DNA from: Alphaproteobacteria bacterium
Lineage (GTDB): Bacteria; Pseudomonadota; Alphaproteobacteria; Reyranellales; Reyranellaceae
Reading direction: 5' to 3'
Length of the DNA: 6,766 bases
NCBI GenBank assembly: GCA_005884705.1
Contig: VBAF01000166.1
Location: 1-6,766 of the forward strand
Both the position numbers and the translations under genes were made by a program. The notes below the pieces were generated by a model. That model was not told the origin of the DNA and searched no databases. It saw only the letters and a list, made by a program, of their open reading frames with translations. Positions 5,688 through 6,766 of the stretch are shown here, piece after piece; position 1 is the stretch's first letter; each line of letters begins with the position of its first letter.

Positions 5688-6766
5688 TCAGTCTGACAAG
5701 GCCTGGCCGAACCGCTTAGCGACTTCCTCGAGCATGACTTCCGAGGCGCCGCCGCCGATCGACTGGACGCGGGCGTCACGCGCCATGCGCTCGACAGCGG
5801 TCTCGCGGATGAAGCCCATGCCGCCGTGGAACTGCACGCAGTCGTAGAGCACCTGGTTCACCAGATCGCCGGCCAGCGCCTTGACCCTCGAGACCTGAGC
5901 GACACAGTCGGTGCCCTGGGCGTCGAGCCAGGCGGTGTGATGGACGAGCTGGCGCGCCGCCTCGACCTCGGCCAGGCGCCGCGACAGGCGCTGGCGGATC
6001 GCCTGCTTCTCCCATAGCGGCGCACCGAAGGCGGTGCGCTGGTTGACATAGTCGAAGGTAAGCCGGATCGCCTCGCGCGCCTCGGCCATCGCCATCGCCC
6101 CGATCACCAGCCGCTCGGTCTGGAAGTTGGCCATGATCGAGTAGAAGCCGCGGTTGGGCTCGCCCAGCACGTTCTCGGCCGGCACGCGACAGTCCTCGAA
6201 CACCAGCTCGGCGGTGTCGGAGCTCCGCCAACCCGTCTTGTCGAGGGCGCGGCCGACCTTGAAGCCAGGTGTGCCCTTCTCGACGATGAACATGGTGAGC
6301 GCGCGGCTGCCCTTGGCCTCGGGATCGGTGCGGGCGGCGATGAAGTAGAGATCGGCATGCACGCCGTTGGTGATGAACATCTTGGCGCCGTTCAGCACGT
6401 AGTGGTCGCCGTCCCTGACCGCGCGGGTGCGGATCGCGGCGACGTCTGAGCCGGCGCCCGGCTCGCTGACGCCGACCGCGGTGATGCTACTGCCCGCCAT
6501 CACGCCCGGCAGGTACTTTTCGAGCTGGCGCTTGGTGCCGAAGCGGATCAGGTGCGGGCTCGCCATATCGGTATGCACCAGCACGGTAATGGCGAAGCCG
6601 CCATGGGTCGAGCGGCCGACCTCCTCGGCGAGCACCACCGACGCCCGCGCATCGAGGCCTGCGCCGCCCAGCGCCTCGGGCACGCGCAGCGAGAAGAATC
6701 CGAGCCCGCCCATCTCACGCAGCACGGCGCGCGGCACGAAGCCCGCCTCCTCCCACTTCGGGCCCG
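5688..6766 (-). CDS. acyl-CoA dehydrogenase (5' end outside window)
   Basis: The visible 358 complete codons cover nearly all of a family of about 380 residues. The frame stays open to the right edge (GPKWEEAGFVPRAVLREMGG), so about 20-30 N-terminal residues are missing and the GTG at 6737 is not the true start. Signatures, in visible-residue numbering: GVSEPGAGSDVAAI (98-111), the FAD/substrate loop; NGAKMFITNG (125-134); QRTAFGAPLWEKQAI (about 241-256); and the C-terminal QFHGGMGFIRETAVERMARD (311-330) followed by IGGGASEVM. Its Glu (about 342) sits where the catalytic base of most acyl-CoA dehydrogenases lies. The enzyme oxidises an acyl-CoA to a trans-2-enoyl-CoA using FAD and passes electrons to ETF. 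Chain length or branching preference cannot be told. It is the first visible gene of the operon. Confidence 0.95.
   Translation of the reverse strand, partial: GPKWEEAGFVPRAVLREMGGLGFFSLRVPEALGGAGLDARASVVLAEEVGRSTHGGFAITVLVHTDMASPHLIRFGTKRQLEKYLPGVMAGSSITAVGVSEPGAGSDVAAIRTRAVRDGDHYVLNGAKMFITNGVHADLYFIAARTDPEAKGSRALTMFIVEKGTPGFKVGRALDKTGWRSSDTAELVFEDCRVPAENVLGEPNRGFYSIMANFQTERLVIGAMAMAEAREAIRLTFDYVNQRTAFGAPLWEKQAIRQRLSRRLAEVEAARQLVHHTAWLDAQGTDCVAQVSRVKALAGDLVNQVLYDCVQFHGGMGFIRETAVERMARDARVQSIGGGASEVMLEEVAKRFGQALSD

Noticed and set aside
6737..6737. GTG 6737 as the true start of the acyl-CoA dehydrogenase
   Set aside because: The frame remains open to the window edge with family-like residues (KWEEAGF), so the gene begins outside the window.
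1..6766. CRISPR array, tRNA/rRNA, insertion sequence or phage signals
   Set aside because: No spaced direct repeats, cloverleaf-like segments, transposase motifs or composition breaks were seen by eye on either strand.

Overview
The window looks like a chromosomal piece of a high-GC Gram-negative bacterium, most likely an alphaproteobacterium. The reasons are third codon positions rich in G and C, tight operons with 4-8 bp overlaps, and the types of acyl-CoA enzymes and envelope glycosyltransferases present. The genus is not determined. I see no mobile element, CRISPR array or RNA gene, and no gene-free stretch longer than about 30 bp.

Left part (1-3436), an envelope glycosylation locus. A minus-strand operon runs leftward from about 1827: a SAM-dependent methyltransferase, a GT2 polyprenyl-phosphate glycosyltransferase with two C-terminal membrane helices, and the first 29 codons of a small multidrug-resistance/ArnE-like membrane protein cut by the window edge. 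Divergent to it, starting about 30 bp away on the plus strand, is a 526-residue multi-membrane GT-C-like protein. Together these resemble a three-step scheme: load a sugar on undecaprenyl phosphate in the cytoplasm, flip it, and transfer it in the periplasm. The methyltransferase would be an accessory modifier. Two opposite -10-like elements overlap in the divergent gap.

Right part (3438-6766), a minus-strand acyl-CoA operon, read right to left: acyl-CoA dehydrogenase (5' end outside the window), MaoC-like hydratase, a glyoxalase-like VOC protein, a 4HBT/YbgC-type acyl-CoA thioesterase and a PaaI-type thioesterase. Three of the five are hotdog-fold proteins. The genes are separated by 12 bp or less or overlap. 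The set suggests oxidation and hydration of a CoA-bound acid, with two thioesterases to release it, but the substrate cannot be read from sequence.

Two features stand out. First, the VOC gene is broken by a single frameshift near a four-base homopolymer, and its missing C-terminus lies intact in the next frame. Second, the two convergent transcription units end 1 bp apart, with a perfect 6-bp-stem hairpin covering both stop codons.

No clearly novel system is evident. The most interesting unit is the glycosylation locus with its unusual mix of an SMR-type putative flippase and a divergently transcribed GT-C protein.
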